Under the pieces are notes generated by a model that ran no database searches, had not been told where the DNA came from, and saw only the letters and a program-made list of their open reading frames with translations. Below, piece by piece: positions 50,346 to 60,218 of a DNA stretch of 64,000 nucleotides; position 1 is the stretch's first letter; each line of letters starts with the position of its first letter. The position numbers and the translations under genes were made by a program. The DNA is from Vulcanimicrobiota bacterium (GTDB lineage: Bacteria; Vulcanimicrobiota; Xenobia; Xenobiales; JADMJV01). The stretch covers positions 1 to 64,000 of the forward strand of contig JAFKGI010000025.1 in NCBI GenBank assembly GCA_017307785.1, given 5' to 3'.

Positions 50346-51392
50346 CTAGCCTACGGGCGATGGGTGGCGTTTGACATACTCCACCAGCCGGGGCAGCACG
50401 CGGCGAATGTCGGGACAGGCGATGCCCGAACCTTGCAATGCGGCCGTGGTGTTGTCCGCCAGATAGTGGGTCGGATGCACAAAGTAGTCGACCATACCCG
50501 GAGTGAACCCGGACCAGTTGGCAACTGGCTTGAAGTTGCGCAAGCTGGCCTTGACCAGGCTCAACGGAAGCTGGAGCGGGATGACGCGACGCTTGCAGGT
50601 GCGGCCCAGTTCACTGACCATCTCCTCCACGGTCAGAGGGTTGGGGTCGGACAATTGATAGACGGTACCCGGCTTGCTGGCGTTCATGCTCAGATAGGTC
50701 AACGCGTCCAGCACGAAGTCTTGGGTGACCAGGTTGATGCGCGTCATGGAAGGGTCGCCAATGCGCGGCAAAACGGAAAGGAACGGGAAGCGCAGCAGCC
50801 ACTTGATGATCGGATAAGGTCCATCATACTTGAGCGTGGCCCCGCTGCGAGAGTCACCCACCACTACCGAAGGCCGGTAGATGATCCAGGGCAGCTGCGA
50901 TTTCTGCACCTCGACCTCGGCCAGGAACTTGGTCTCCTCGTAGTAGTTGTTGAAGCGCTGGCCTTTGTCCAGATCGCTTTCCCGGTAAGGGCCGGTGTAG
51001 CGACCGCTGACGTAGCAAGTGCTGACGTAGTGGAGTTTCTCCAGACCCGACAGGCGCTCGGCGTAGCGCAGAATATTCTGAGTGCCGTCGACATTGATGC
51101 GCAGGCCCAGCGTGCGGTCCAGATTCAGATCATAGAGAGCCGCGAAGTGGAAAATCTCGCTGCAGCTCAGTTCTTGTTCCAGGCCCAGACCGGGGCGCGT
51201 GATATCACCGGAAATCAGCTCCACGCGGGCGGCCAGAGCGGGGTCAAAGCTGGCCAGGCGCTGCTGGGCGGTCTGCAGAAAACGAGGCTCGACCAGCGCC
51301 AAAATCTTGCTTTCGGGACGCTGCAAGAGGATGCGCGGCAACAAATTGCTGGCCAGAAAGCCGGGAAAACCTGTGACAAGAAGGCTGCTCAT
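50346..51392 (-). CDS. Extended SDR / acyl-reductase-like NAD(P)-binding protein
   Basis: A 348-residue extended short-chain dehydrogenase. Rossmann motif LLVTGFPGFLASNLLPRILL; active-site region KLHYVSTCYVSGRYTGPYRE and NNYYEETKFLAEVEVQ (YxxxK). The family includes thioester reductases and fatty-acyl reductases; the match to the 51445 gene on the opposite strand is at the motif level. ATG at 51392 fits the Rossmann start. The divergent gap to 51445 is 52 bases. Likely lipid or sugar metabolism. Confidence 0.83.
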   Translation of the reverse strand: MSSLLVTGFPGFLASNLLPRILLQRPESKILALVEPRFLQTAQQRLASFDPALAARVELISGDITRPGLGLEQELSCSEIFHFAALYDLNLDRTLGLRINVDGTQNILRYAERLSGLEKLHYVSTCYVSGRYTGPYRESDLDKGQRFNNYYEETKFLAEVEVQKSQLPWIIYRPSVVVGDSRSGATLKYDGPYPIIKWLLRFPFLSVLPRIGDPSMTRINLVTQDFVLDALTYLSMNASKPGTVYQLSDPNPLTVEEMVSELGRTCKRRVIPLQLPLSLVKASLRNFKPVANWSGFTPGMVDYFVHPTHYLADNTTAALQGSGIACPDIRRVLPRLVEYVKRHPSPVG

Positions 51393-51444
51393 CGCCGCAT
51401 CTTCTCGGCCAGGGGAAGTACCCCTGGCAGGCGAACTGCGGCGG

Positions 51445-53265
51445 ATGAGCGCACCCGAAAACAGCCCCAACCTCTACATTGAAAAGGTCAGCCTGACCAC
51501 CGACGAGGTTCTACCCGGAGACGTCGTCCCCGAAGAACTGCTGGTCACCCACTATCGGGACTATCACGTGGTCGACACCTATGCCCGCTCGCTGATGAGC
51601 TGGTTGGTCAAAAGCACCGGTGACGAGGAGAAGGCGCGCGGCATCATGCGCAAAGTCCGTGAGTTTGGACGCTCCACCTCGAATGTGTTGGCCAAAGCTC
51701 TGGGCAAGGACCCGGACGCGCTCTCCAAGACCCTGTTTGGGCTGAAGAAACGCGATTACTATTTCCGCTTTAAAAAGCACCTGTATTCGGCCGAGGAAAT
51801 TGCCAGCCGCATCCAGACGCTCAAAGACGAGGCCGTCAGCCGGGCTAAAGGCAAGAAGATGCGGGTCTTCCTGACCGGCGGCACCGGTTTCGTGGGCAAA
51901 GAGATTCTGTATCAGGCCAGCGTCATCCCCGAGATCGAAGAGATGGTGGTCTTGATTCGTCCCAAAACGGTCCGTCACCGCATCACCGGTGAGGTCATCT
52001 CGCACCAGACCGTGGAAGAGCGCGGCGCCGAACTGCTCAAAGAACTCTGGTTGGATGGCAATCCCAAGTATCGCTTCATCGATGGTGACATCGAGAAGCC
52101 TCAGATGGGTATCGCACCCGAGACGCTGGCCGAGATGGCCCAATCGATCACCCACGTAATCCACTGCGCCGCCAGCGTGGCTTTCGACGACCCTTATCCG
52201 GACTCGTTCTCCGCCAACGTGACCGGCAGTTGCAACGCGCTGCAGTTCTCCCTCAATCTACAGAACGCCAAAAACAGCCCGTTCGTGGCCCACGTCTCGG
52301 TGGAGACTTCCTACATTCACGGCAAACAGGTGCGTCAGCAGGCCCGTGAGGACGAGGTCGTCTTCCCGCGTAACTTCTACAACAACTACTACGAGCTCAC
52401 CAAAGCCATGGCCTCACTGGAAACCGAGCGCTTCATGCTCGAACACGGCCTGCGCGTGGTGCAGCTGTGTCCGGCCATCGTGATCGGCGATGCCCGCACC
52501 GGCAACAATCGGGGCGATCAGAAGGTGGTCAATGCCCCGGTCAACAGCTGGGGCCGGGCCCGCAAGTTCCTCAAAGAGAGTCAGGGAGATTGGGTGCGCC
52601 GGTCCCAGGCCGAAGTGCTCTTCGCCATGGCCAAAATCTTCCCGGGTGATCCCTCGGCTGAACTCAATCTCATTCCGGTGGATTGGGTAGCCCGCGGCAT
52701 CGTCAACGCCACTTTGCATCCGGAGTGTATCGGCGAACGCATCCATCTGGCCACCGACAACCGCATCACGGCCGAGCGCATGATGAAAGTCATTCGTCGC
52801 GAACTTCGTGTCAGCGTGCGTCTCAGCGAGCCGAACCTCAATCGTAAACTGCACACGCCTTTGATGACCACGGTGCTGACCGGCCTCAAGCAGAAAAAGG
52901 TGGCCCACGCCCTGGGAAAACTGGGCAGCATCTTCAGCGGCTATAGCGAGTGGGGGCAGCCCGTCCATCAGGTGGGCAATGACCACGACCTGCTGGAACT
53001 CCCGCTGCCTCGTCCCAACACCGAGCACGCTTTCTGCATGCTGTGTCGCCACAACAAGCACGTGCAGGACTTTGGCACCATCAAGGATCCGCTGGAACTG
53101 TCACGGCGCGAAAAACTCTGGCTGGAGTTCATCGAGGAGCTGGAAGCCGAAACCGGCCAACCCGCCGCCACGATGCACTCCAAAGAATTCTTCCGACGCT
53201 TCACCGAAGCGTTTGACCGCGACAACTTCACCCGGGTCGCCCCCAAGGCGCTACACGGCCACTAA
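51445..53265 (+). CDS. Fatty acyl-CoA reductase-like (thioester reductase) protein
   Basis: A 606-residue protein. Residues 1-135 are a helical N-terminal domain of unknown role. The core is an NAD(P)-dependent acyl reductase: KKMRVFLTGGTGFVGKEILY, VVLIRPKT, HVIHCAASVAFDDPYPDSFS, ANVTGS, VSVETSYIHGKQV, NNYYELTKAMASLETER (YxxxK), LRVVQLCPAIVIGDARTGNN. It ends in a C-terminal domain with CMLCRHNKHVQD (a possible Cys/His cluster). Such enzymes reduce acyl-CoA or acyl-ACP to aldehyde or alcohol. It heads the lipid locus, with an ester-forming WS/DGAT gene downstream. Confidence 0.85.
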   Translation: MSAPENSPNLYIEKVSLTTDEVLPGDVVPEELLVTHYRDYHVVDTYARSLMSWLVKSTGDEEKARGIMRKVREFGRSTSNVLAKALGKDPDALSKTLFGLKKRDYYFRFKKHLYSAEEIASRIQTLKDEAVSRAKGKKMRVFLTGGTGFVGKEILYQASVIPEIEEMVVLIRPKTVRHRITGEVISHQTVEERGAELLKELWLDGNPKYRFIDGDIEKPQMGIAPETLAEMAQSITHVIHCAASVAFDDPYPDSFSANVTGSCNALQFSLNLQNAKNSPFVAHVSVETSYIHGKQVRQQAREDEVVFPRNFYNNYYELTKAMASLETERFMLEHGLRVVQLCPAIVIGDARTGNNRGDQKVVNAPVNSWGRARKFLKESQGDWVRRSQAEVLFAMAKIFPGDPSAELNLIPVDWVARGIVNATLHPECIGERIHLATDNRITAERMMKVIRRELRVSVRLSEPNLNRKLHTPLMTTVLTGLKQKKVAHALGKLGSIFSGYSEWGQPVHQVGNDHDLLELPLPRPNTEHAFCMLCRHNKHVQDFGTIKDPLELSRREKLWLEFIEELEAETGQPAATMHSKEFFRRFTEAFDRDNFTRVAPKALHGH

Positions 53266-53927
53266 GCCTGCGGCTTGAGCGCGAAGAATCCGGTCTGGGA
53301 GTCGATCACGACGGTGTGCGAGGTGGTCGGCTCGAAGTAAACCGGCAGACTGGGGTCCTGGGCGGCAGAACGCAGATTTTCGCGACTACGGTCGCCGGCC
53401 ACAATCTGGTTTCCGGTGATGGAAGCTAGCGGCTGGTTGGAACTGCGGAGCATCTCTTGACTGGTCTGGCGGCTGAATCCCAGGGCCAGGATGCCCTTCC
53501 CCAGATCGCGGCAGCTGGTCATCAACACCGGCCCCACCCAGGAGTTGGCGGTCAGGGCGACTTGTTGAGCGATGACTTGTGCCTGCTCGGAGTGAGTTGC
53601 GGCCACCTTCTCTAAGTGTTGCCCTTGGGATGCCTGGAATTCACGCAGGCGCTGGAAGCTTGCGGGCGGAGGGGCCAGCATGGGACCCGACTGAGGCTTG
53701 GCGGGCGGCTCGGCGGCCTCCTCGGCTCGGTAACGGTCGTAAGCATCGACCAAAGACTGACGGGTCGACATGTTAAAGTCGCAAAAATCTTGGAGCGCTG
53801 CCCCCAACCCCTTTTCGCCGCGGTCCAGAAAAGCGACCTGCGTGTTGCCGCCCTGCCCAAAAGCTTTACGAAATTCGCCGCGCAGGTTGAGGCTGGGATG
53901 TTGAATACTGAGCTTGCCTTGCATCAT
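53262..53927 (-). CDS. Hypothetical protein
   Basis: A 221-residue protein starting MMQGKLSIQHPSLNLRGEFR (ATG at 53927 or 53924). It is rich in Gln, Ser and Ala with two probable helical regions (FQRLREFQASQGQHLEKVAA and SEQAQVIAQQVALTANS) separated from the N-terminal part by a Pro-rich linker, and ends SHTVVIDSQTGFFALKPQA. Convergent with the acyl reductase (4-bp stop overlap) and divergent from the esterase. No family recognised. Confidence 0.6.
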   Translation of the reverse strand: MMQGKLSIQHPSLNLRGEFRKAFGQGGNTQVAFLDRGEKGLGAALQDFCDFNMSTRQSLVDAYDRYRAEEAAEPPAKPQSGPMLAPPPASFQRLREFQASQGQHLEKVAATHSEQAQVIAQQVALTANSWVGPVLMTSCRDLGKGILALGFSRQTSQEMLRSSNQPLASITGNQIVAGDRSRENLRSAAQDPSLPVYFEPTTSHTVVIDSQTGFFALKPQA

Positions 53928-54039
53928 TGGACGTGTCCCTCTTTTGTCTCTGTGTCTTGAACCAAGGGTCTTTTTATCTGTATATGCGTTGAGGTTAGCC
54001 GCCGGCCATGAAAAATGGCTGAACCAACGCCGCAATAGA

Positions 54040-55029
54040 ATGAAATTCAACACAAGGAACCCCCTTTCAGCGGCCGAACTTTCCCTTTACATGCCCAGTA
54101 CCCAAAGTTTTTTGGTGAGCCTGGCCATCCGTCGCCTGGTCAAAGATCGCAGTCGAGGTGACGTGGACGTACGCTTCGTGCGCTCCTGGGTGAATCGCCT
54201 GATGGTCCTGCCCATTCCGCATCTCTCCGTGAGCGTCAAGCCGTTTCAAGAGGCCGGGCTCAAAGGCGAGTGGGTGCATTCGCGCAATGCTCACAACGAA
54301 CGGGTGGTGCTTTATCTGCACGGGGGCGGCTACTTCTTCTGCTCCCCGCGCACTCACCGACCGGTGACCACCGCGCTGGCCCGCCAGTTGGGCGGCCGAA
54401 CCCTGGCCCTGCAGTATCGCCTGGCTCCCGAGAACCCCTATCCGGCCGCTCTGGATGATGCCGTGGCCGCTTATCGCTACCTGCTCAATCAGGGGATCTC
54501 TCCCCAGCACATCGCCATCGCCGGGGACTCGGCCGGCGGCGGCCTGGCCCTGAGCACCCTGATCCGCTTGCGAGACCTGAAAGTTCCGCTGCCCTCCGCC
54601 GGAGTGCTTTTCTCACCCTGGACCGATATGGCGGCGACCGGCGCCTCGCTCGATCAGAACGACCACGCCTGCGCCATGTTCTCGGCCGACGGGATCCGCA
54701 AAGCCCGCATGCTCTACGTCGGCCAGGACGACCCCTATAATCCGCTCATATCTCCGCTGTATGCAGACCTGACCGGCCTGCCGCCGATGTTGCTGCACGT
54801 CAGCGACAACGAAGTCTTGCTCGATGATTCCACTCGCCTGGCCGAACGCGCCCGCGCCGCGGGCGTGAACGTGGAATTCCGCGTCTGGAAAAACCAGCCG
54901 CACACCTGGCAGCTGTTTCATCGACTGATCCCGGAAGGTCGCGAATCTCTAGATCAGGCCGCCCACTTCCTCAATCAACATTTTGCGAAGTGCTGGGACG
55001 GTCTCGACCTGCCCTACAACCTACCGTAG
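54040..55029 (+). CDS. Alpha/beta hydrolase, HSL-type esterase
   Basis: A 329-residue esterase of the hormone-sensitive-lipase family. Oxyanion motif VVLYLHGGGYFFCSPRTH (HGGG), nucleophile elbow IAGDSAGGGLALST (GDSAGG), Asp in LLHVSDNEVLLDD and His in QPHTWQLF complete the triad. ATG at 54040 gives the usual N-terminus with its helical cap; the earlier in-frame ATG at 53914 lies inside the divergent gene. It hydrolyses acyl esters. Its stop abuts the TTG start of the WS/DGAT gene. Confidence 0.9.
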   Translation: MKFNTRNPLSAAELSLYMPSTQSFLVSLAIRRLVKDRSRGDVDVRFVRSWVNRLMVLPIPHLSVSVKPFQEAGLKGEWVHSRNAHNERVVLYLHGGGYFFCSPRTHRPVTTALARQLGGRTLALQYRLAPENPYPAALDDAVAAYRYLLNQGISPQHIAIAGDSAGGGLALSTLIRLRDLKVPLPSAGVLFSPWTDMAATGASLDQNDHACAMFSADGIRKARMLYVGQDDPYNPLISPLYADLTGLPPMLLHVSDNEVLLDDSTRLAERARAAGVNVEFRVWKNQPHTWQLFHRLIPEGRESLDQAAHFLNQHFAKCWDGLDLPYNLP

Positions 55030-56343
55030 TTGGCACGCGTACGCCGTAGCTATACCATGAGCCGGGCCGACGCCGCCTGGCTGCACATGGAAGATCCATC
55101 CAATCTGATGATGATCACGGCCTTGTTCACCTTCAAAGGCCGACTGGATCCAGCTGTGATGCGCGACATGCTGGAAAAACAGCTGATGACCTACGACCGT
55201 TTCCGCATGCGCGTCGGCTACCCCAAGATCGGCATCGGCCGCCCGCTCTGGAAGCAGTATCGCCATTTCAATCTGGACGACCACCTGGACGTGCGGACCC
55301 TGGATGCGCCCGGCGATGAGCCCACCTTGATGCGGCTGGTCAGCGAACTCATGAGCACCCCGCTGGACCGTGACCTGGCCCTTTGGAAATTCCACATCGT
55401 GCACGGCTACAACGGGGAAGGCAGCGCCATGATCTGCCGCATCCACCATGCCATCGCCGATGGTATCGCGTTGTTGCGCGTGCTTCTGAGCATGACCGAG
55501 CAAGATCACTCGGTGCTGGAAGCCCCGAACCGAAGCGGCGCTCTCATGGTCAGCGACGCCAGTATCAAGGTCAAACCCAGCAAGCTCATCGATGTGGCTC
55601 GCGGCTATGGAGCGGTGGCTCAGGATCTGGGCAAGCTGCTGCTGGAGACCGAGCCTCCCAGCCCCTTCCGCGGCCAACTGGGCACCGCCAAAAACGCTGC
55701 CTGCACCCAACCTATTTGTCTGAACGCCATCAAGGAGGCCCGCCAGCGCGCCGGCTGCACCGTCAACGACGTGCTCATGGCGGCGGTGGCCGGCGGACTG
55801 CGGGCCCATCATGCCAAAATCGAGGGCGAGCCGGCAGCGCACGTAAATCTGCGCGCCATGATTCCCGTGGATCTGCGCAAACCCGGCAAAGATCAGCCGC
55901 TGGGCAATCGCTTTGGCCTGGTGTTCTTGGGTCTGCCGGTGGGCCTGGACAACCCCAAAGAGCGCCTGGCGGAAGTGCAAAAACGCATGAACGCTCTCAA
56001 GCGCTCGCCCCAGGCGGTGGTCGTGCTGGGACTGCTGGCCGCCGTCGGCTCCATTCCCGCCGACATGCAGCAGCACATCGTGGATCTTTTCGGGTCCAAA
56101 GGCACCGCCGTGGTCAGCAACGTGCCCGGCCCCCGCGAGCCTCTGGCCATGGCCGGTCAAACCATCGACAGCCTGATGTTCTGGGTCCCCCAATCGGGCC
56201 GGCTGGGTCTGGGCATCTCGGTGCTCAGTTACGGCGGCAAAGTCAAGTTTGGTGTGGCCGTCGACGCCAATCTCAAGGTGGACGCGCAGGGATTGGCCCA
56301 CGACATCGAAGCGGCCTTGCAAGAATTGATCAAGGCCCTGTAG
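55030..56343 (+). CDS. Wax ester synthase / diacylglycerol acyltransferase (WS/DGAT)
   Basis: A 437-residue (TTG start) or 428-residue (ATG at 55057, MSRADAAW) acyltransferase. The catalytic HHxxxDG motif is RIHHAIADGIALLRVLL; other family segments are LHMEDPSNLMMITALFTFKG, NDVLMAAVAGGLRAH, and VSNVPGPREPLAMAGQTI near the end. It joins acyl-CoA to fatty alcohol or diacylglycerol. With the acyl reductase and esterase genes beside it, ester storage or a wax-like lipid is implied. Either start is possible; TTG is contiguous with the previous stop codon. Confidence 0.9.
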   Translation: MARVRRSYTMSRADAAWLHMEDPSNLMMITALFTFKGRLDPAVMRDMLEKQLMTYDRFRMRVGYPKIGIGRPLWKQYRHFNLDDHLDVRTLDAPGDEPTLMRLVSELMSTPLDRDLALWKFHIVHGYNGEGSAMICRIHHAIADGIALLRVLLSMTEQDHSVLEAPNRSGALMVSDASIKVKPSKLIDVARGYGAVAQDLGKLLLETEPPSPFRGQLGTAKNAACTQPICLNAIKEARQRAGCTVNDVLMAAVAGGLRAHHAKIEGEPAAHVNLRAMIPVDLRKPGKDQPLGNRFGLVFLGLPVGLDNPKERLAEVQKRMNALKRSPQAVVVLGLLAAVGSIPADMQQHIVDLFGSKGTAVVSNVPGPREPLAMAGQTIDSLMFWVPQSGRLGLGISVLSYGGKVKFGVAVDANLKVDAQGLAHDIEAALQELIKAL

Positions 56344-56356
56344 GAGGACCCACCCC

Positions 56357-57928
56357 ATGGAGGCGATTACCGCCCCGGCCCTGGACGGCTGGCTAGAAGA
56401 CTTGAACCGCGCCCTGCCCGCCTGGCAGGCCACCCCCACTCCGCGTCGCCTCAGCTACCTGGCCCAGCTACGCAAGGACTGCCATCGCCTGGCCGCCCGC
56501 TGGGCCGAAGTCTGCTGCCAGATCAAGGGCATCGACCCCAAGTCTCAACTGGCCGGTGAAGAATGGGCCATGGGTCCGCTGGTCACTCTGCGCAACCTGC
56601 GCCTGCTGGAAAAACAAATTCAGACCCCGCTGCGCCAGGGCAGCCGAATGGTACGAGCCCTACCCGGCGACACCTGGGACATGGTGCAGTGGCCTATCCT
56701 GCGAGGTGAGACCTGGTCCGACCCGACCCAGAACAAGCCGGAGTCAGTCAAGGGGAAGGTGGGTCTGGTGCTCGGCGCCGGCAACGTCTCCTCCATCGGT
56801 GCCACCGACGTGCTCTACAAGATGTTCGTGGAAGACCAGGTGATTCTGCTCAAGATGAACCCGGTCCACGAACCTCTGGGAGAGGTGCTCGAGGAAGTTT
56901 TCGACTGTTTGATCAAAGACGGCTTTCTGCGCATCGTGCGTGGCGGCCCGGCCGAAGGCGCTCTCGCCTGTCAGCATCCCAAGGTGGAAGCGCTGCACAT
57001 CACCGGTTCCCATCACACTTACGATGCGATTCGGCGCAATCTTCCCACGCCCAAGCCCATCACTTCCGAGCTCGGCTGCGTTTCCCCGGTTATCGTGGCC
57101 CCGGCCCGCTGGTCCAATCGCCAGATCGAATACCAGGCTCGCCACATCGCCGGCATGCTGACCACCAATGCAGGCTTCAACTGCAACGCCGCCCAGGTGA
57201 TTCTTACCTGCAGTCAGTGGCCCCAACGCGACGCCTTTCTGAACGCTCTGCGACGCACTCTGGCCAAGGTGCCGGCCCGGCCTTCCTACTATCCGGGCTC
57301 CCAAGAGCGTCACGAGAAACTGATTCGTCAGAACCCCGGCGCCGAGCAACTGGGTCCGCCAGCCGCGGGGGCCACCTGCTGGACGCTGGTGCCCGGTCTG
57401 GACTGGGAAAAAGACCCCAGGCCGCTCCAGGAAGAAGCCTTCTGCGGCGTGCTCTTTGAAGTAACGTTGGACGTGCCCTATAACGAATTCTTGCTGAAAG
57501 CCGCCGAGTTTGCCAACGAGAAAATCTGGGGCAACCTCTCCTGCTCACTGATCTTGCCTCCCGAGGCGCAACGCAGCCAACCCTGGAGACGGGCTTTGGA
57601 AAACTTGCGCTATGGAGCGGTGGGCATCAACATCTGGCCAGGCCTGATCTTCGCCCTGGTCAACCTGCCGTGGGGAGCTTATCCGGGCAATACCCCTGAA
57701 GACATCCAATCCGGCAGCGGATTCGTGCACAACACGGCCAACGTGGATACCATCCAGAAAACCGTGCTTTACGCACCCTTCTATACACCCATCCGCCTGC
57801 CGTGGCACGCCGGCTTCAGCCGCTTCGCCAGCCTGGCCCGCTTGCTCACCGACTTCGAATACCAGCCTTCCTTAAAAACGGCCCTTCGTGCCCACCTGGA
57901 GGCTCTGCGCGGCGGTTTCGGCATCTAA
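56357..57928 (+). CDS. Aldehyde dehydrogenase superfamily protein
   Basis: A 523-residue protein of the aldehyde dehydrogenase superfamily. Recognisable parts: GLVLGAGNVSSIGATDVLYK (nucleotide-binding fold), EALHITGSHHTYDAI, ITSELGCVSPVIVAP (general base region), GFNCNAAQVILT with the likely catalytic Cys, and QEEAFCGVLFEV. It could oxidise the fatty aldehydes made by the acyl reductase or run as an acyl-CoA reductase; the direction is not decided by sequence. ATG is 13 bases after the WS/DGAT stop with AGGAGG upstream. Confidence 0.85.
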   Translation: MEAITAPALDGWLEDLNRALPAWQATPTPRRLSYLAQLRKDCHRLAARWAEVCCQIKGIDPKSQLAGEEWAMGPLVTLRNLRLLEKQIQTPLRQGSRMVRALPGDTWDMVQWPILRGETWSDPTQNKPESVKGKVGLVLGAGNVSSIGATDVLYKMFVEDQVILLKMNPVHEPLGEVLEEVFDCLIKDGFLRIVRGGPAEGALACQHPKVEALHITGSHHTYDAIRRNLPTPKPITSELGCVSPVIVAPARWSNRQIEYQARHIAGMLTTNAGFNCNAAQVILTCSQWPQRDAFLNALRRTLAKVPARPSYYPGSQERHEKLIRQNPGAEQLGPPAAGATCWTLVPGLDWEKDPRPLQEEAFCGVLFEVTLDVPYNEFLLKAAEFANEKIWGNLSCSLILPPEAQRSQPWRRALENLRYGAVGINIWPGLIFALVNLPWGAYPGNTPEDIQSGSGFVHNTANVDTIQKTVLYAPFYTPIRLPWHAGFSRFASLARLLTDFEYQPSLKTALRAHLEALRGGFGI

Positions 57929-57929
57929 G

Positions 57930-60218
57930 GTGAGGAACGCCGGCCTGGCGCTGCTGCTGGTGCTGGTCGTGGTGGTGGCGGGGGAACTCTCGGCCTACCC
58001 GTTCTTTTTTCGAGACGACCAGCAGGCCCACTTTCTGCCCGGCTTCGATGAGATCGGTCGAGCCTGGAGGGCCGGTGAACTGCCTTTTGTCAGCCGCTAC
58101 TCCTGGTGCGCCGGGGGTCTGCTGGGTGAATACCAGTACGGCATCTTCAATCCCGTGGTGCAATTGGCAGTCATCGCCAGCTCTTACATCCCCGACCTGG
58201 CCCTACGCGATGCCGCACTGGTGGCTTTCTTCGCCTGGATCACCGCCTGGGGAGCCCTGCGATTGGCGCGGGACCAGAAACTGGACCCCCAGTTCGGATT
58301 GGCCCTGGCGGCCGTCTTCTGCTTCAATCGATTTGCCATGGACGTAGGTTGGCGCTCCTGGTTGCCCATGGCCATCGGCTCCGCCTGGATTCCCTGGGTC
58401 TGGCACGCCTGCGCCCGGCGCCGGCTGTGCGTTTCTGAGTTGGTCCTGTCGCTCTATCTGGTGCTGACCGCCGGATGGCCTTTTGCCGTCATCGCTACAG
58501 CTACGCTGGGAGTCTTCTACTTTCTCCTGGCCCTGAGCCAATGGCAGTGGCGCAGAGCCGCTCTGCTGGTTCTAGGAGCGCTCTGCGCTCTGGCCATGGC
58601 CTCGCCCGCCCTGGGGAGCCTGGTGGAGCATTCCCGCTCGGCCATTCGCGCCAACTCCTCCAGCTGGCAGTATCGCCTGGAAGCGCTGGACGGGCTCCCC
58701 TACTTCCTGCCGGGCCTGGTCGCGCATTCTCGGGGAATGGAGATGGTCAATCTGCTGACCGACATCGGCTGGATTCCCTGCCTGGGACTTTTAGGGGCCC
58801 TGACCCAAAGACCCAAGGGCCAGCCGCTCTGGTGGTTGGCCCTGCTCTGGTTCGCTTTGGGATTGGCCCCCTCAGTGGCCGGGATGCGCTTTTCTTTCCG
58901 ATGGCTGGACTACCTCAATCCCTTGATGGGACTTTTGGGGCTGCTCTGGCTCCAGCAACAAGCCAAAAATCCAGCGCACCGATTTGGCAGTGCCACCTGG
59001 GCGGCACTACTGACCGCGCAAATCCTGGGTCCCGGGCTGGACGCGCTGCGCGGCTTCCCTCACCGCTGGGAAGTGGGACCCGTTCTACTGCTGGCCGGCT
59101 TCTGCCTGGCCTGGAACCGCCGCCCTGACCGACGTTCCCCGCTGGTCCTGGGCGGCACGCTGCTGGGTCTGTTGCTGGCCGTCCCCATGCAGGCCCTGAG
59201 CGGCCACCAATATCCCATGGAGCCAGCTGCTCCTAACTCGTTGGTCCGCAACGACCGGGTCTGGATGTCGCTTTACACCTGGGACGAGCTCCAGGATCCA
59301 AGGGCCGGTCTGATGGTTCCGGCTCGCTACGGAAACGCCGGCATGACCGAACAGGTGGAATTCCTCAACGGCTACTCGCCGCTCTTCGTAGCCCCCATCA
59401 TCCGCGCCTGGACCTTCTCGAATGTGGGCAGCCTCGATTTGAGCGAGAGGTCGAAAGTCAACGTGGCACTGGGCACCATTCCGGGAGGCCTGCTGGACAA
59501 ACTGGGAATTTCAGGACTGCTTCTCAGCCCTCAGTGGAGCGGGCTCGGCCAAATCCTGGCCCAGAACGGCTGGACCCGCGTGGGGACGGAGGGCCTGATC
59601 CAAATTTGGACCCGGGGTCAAGGGAAGAAACCCGTTTTCGAGTCTGTCCCCCAGGCCTCGTTCCGTCAGAACTGGAACGAGACCATGGAACAAGCGCTGG
59701 AACCGAACGGAATCGGCGTTGCTCGTCAGGGCCCCGACGGCCTCAGGAGCTTTGCTCCCGTGCAACTAAGCCAGGAACGTAACGAACGCAATCGGTCCCA
59801 GGTGCAAGTCTCGGCCAATGCCTCGACGCAGCCCGCGCTGCTGGCCATTCATCGCAACTACCTGGTGGGCTATCGAGCCACCCTCAACGGACAACCACTG
59901 CCTCTCTACAACTGGAACCTGCAGCAGATGGCGGTGGAAATTCCGGCCGGCAGCCCGGCCGGAACTCTGGTGGTGACCTTCTGGCCGCGCATCTTCGACT
60001 TCGCTCCCTGGCTGTTCGCTCTGGGTTTGTTGGGCGCCTTAGCGGCTCAGAAAATCGGCCCAGCTGAGAGCGAACATGAAGCAAATCCAGAGGAGCGCCG
60101 CACCGGCGGCCAGGCGGATGAAAGCGGGGCTGTGGCGCAGATGCATGTAGAACACGGCCACCAGCAGAGCCTTGATGCAGGCGATGATCAGACCCAGCAC
60201 GGTGCCCCAGACGCCTAA
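57930..60218 (+). CDS. Large GT-C/YfhO-like membrane protein
   Basis: A 762-residue protein from GTG 57930 (one base after the previous stop). About 12-14 membrane helices in residues 1-430, a periplasmic-type domain of about 250 residues, and a last helix (FAPWLFALGLLGALAAQKIG). Loop residues after the first helix (FFRDDQQAHFLPGFDEIGRA and the GEYQYGIFNP segment) resemble YfhO/GT-C glycosyltransferases that use lipid-linked sugars. The last ~58 residues (acidic, AESEHEANPEER onward) are encoded antisense to coxD and have no membrane character, so the native stop may have been lost. Substrate unknown. Confidence 0.75.
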   Translation: MRNAGLALLLVLVVVVAGELSAYPFFFRDDQQAHFLPGFDEIGRAWRAGELPFVSRYSWCAGGLLGEYQYGIFNPVVQLAVIASSYIPDLALRDAALVAFFAWITAWGALRLARDQKLDPQFGLALAAVFCFNRFAMDVGWRSWLPMAIGSAWIPWVWHACARRRLCVSELVLSLYLVLTAGWPFAVIATATLGVFYFLLALSQWQWRRAALLVLGALCALAMASPALGSLVEHSRSAIRANSSSWQYRLEALDGLPYFLPGLVAHSRGMEMVNLLTDIGWIPCLGLLGALTQRPKGQPLWWLALLWFALGLAPSVAGMRFSFRWLDYLNPLMGLLGLLWLQQQAKNPAHRFGSATWAALLTAQILGPGLDALRGFPHRWEVGPVLLLAGFCLAWNRRPDRRSPLVLGGTLLGLLLAVPMQALSGHQYPMEPAAPNSLVRNDRVWMSLYTWDELQDPRAGLMVPARYGNAGMTEQVEFLNGYSPLFVAPIIRAWTFSNVGSLDLSERSKVNVALGTIPGGLLDKLGISGLLLSPQWSGLGQILAQNGWTRVGTEGLIQIWTRGQGKKPVFESVPQASFRQNWNETMEQALEPNGIGVARQGPDGLRSFAPVQLSQERNERNRSQVQVSANASTQPALLAIHRNYLVGYRATLNGQPLPLYNWNLQQMAVEIPAGSPAGTLVVTFWPRIFDFAPWLFALGLLGALAAQKIGPAESEHEANPEERRTGGQADESGAVAQMHVEHGHQQSLDAGDDQTQHGAPDA

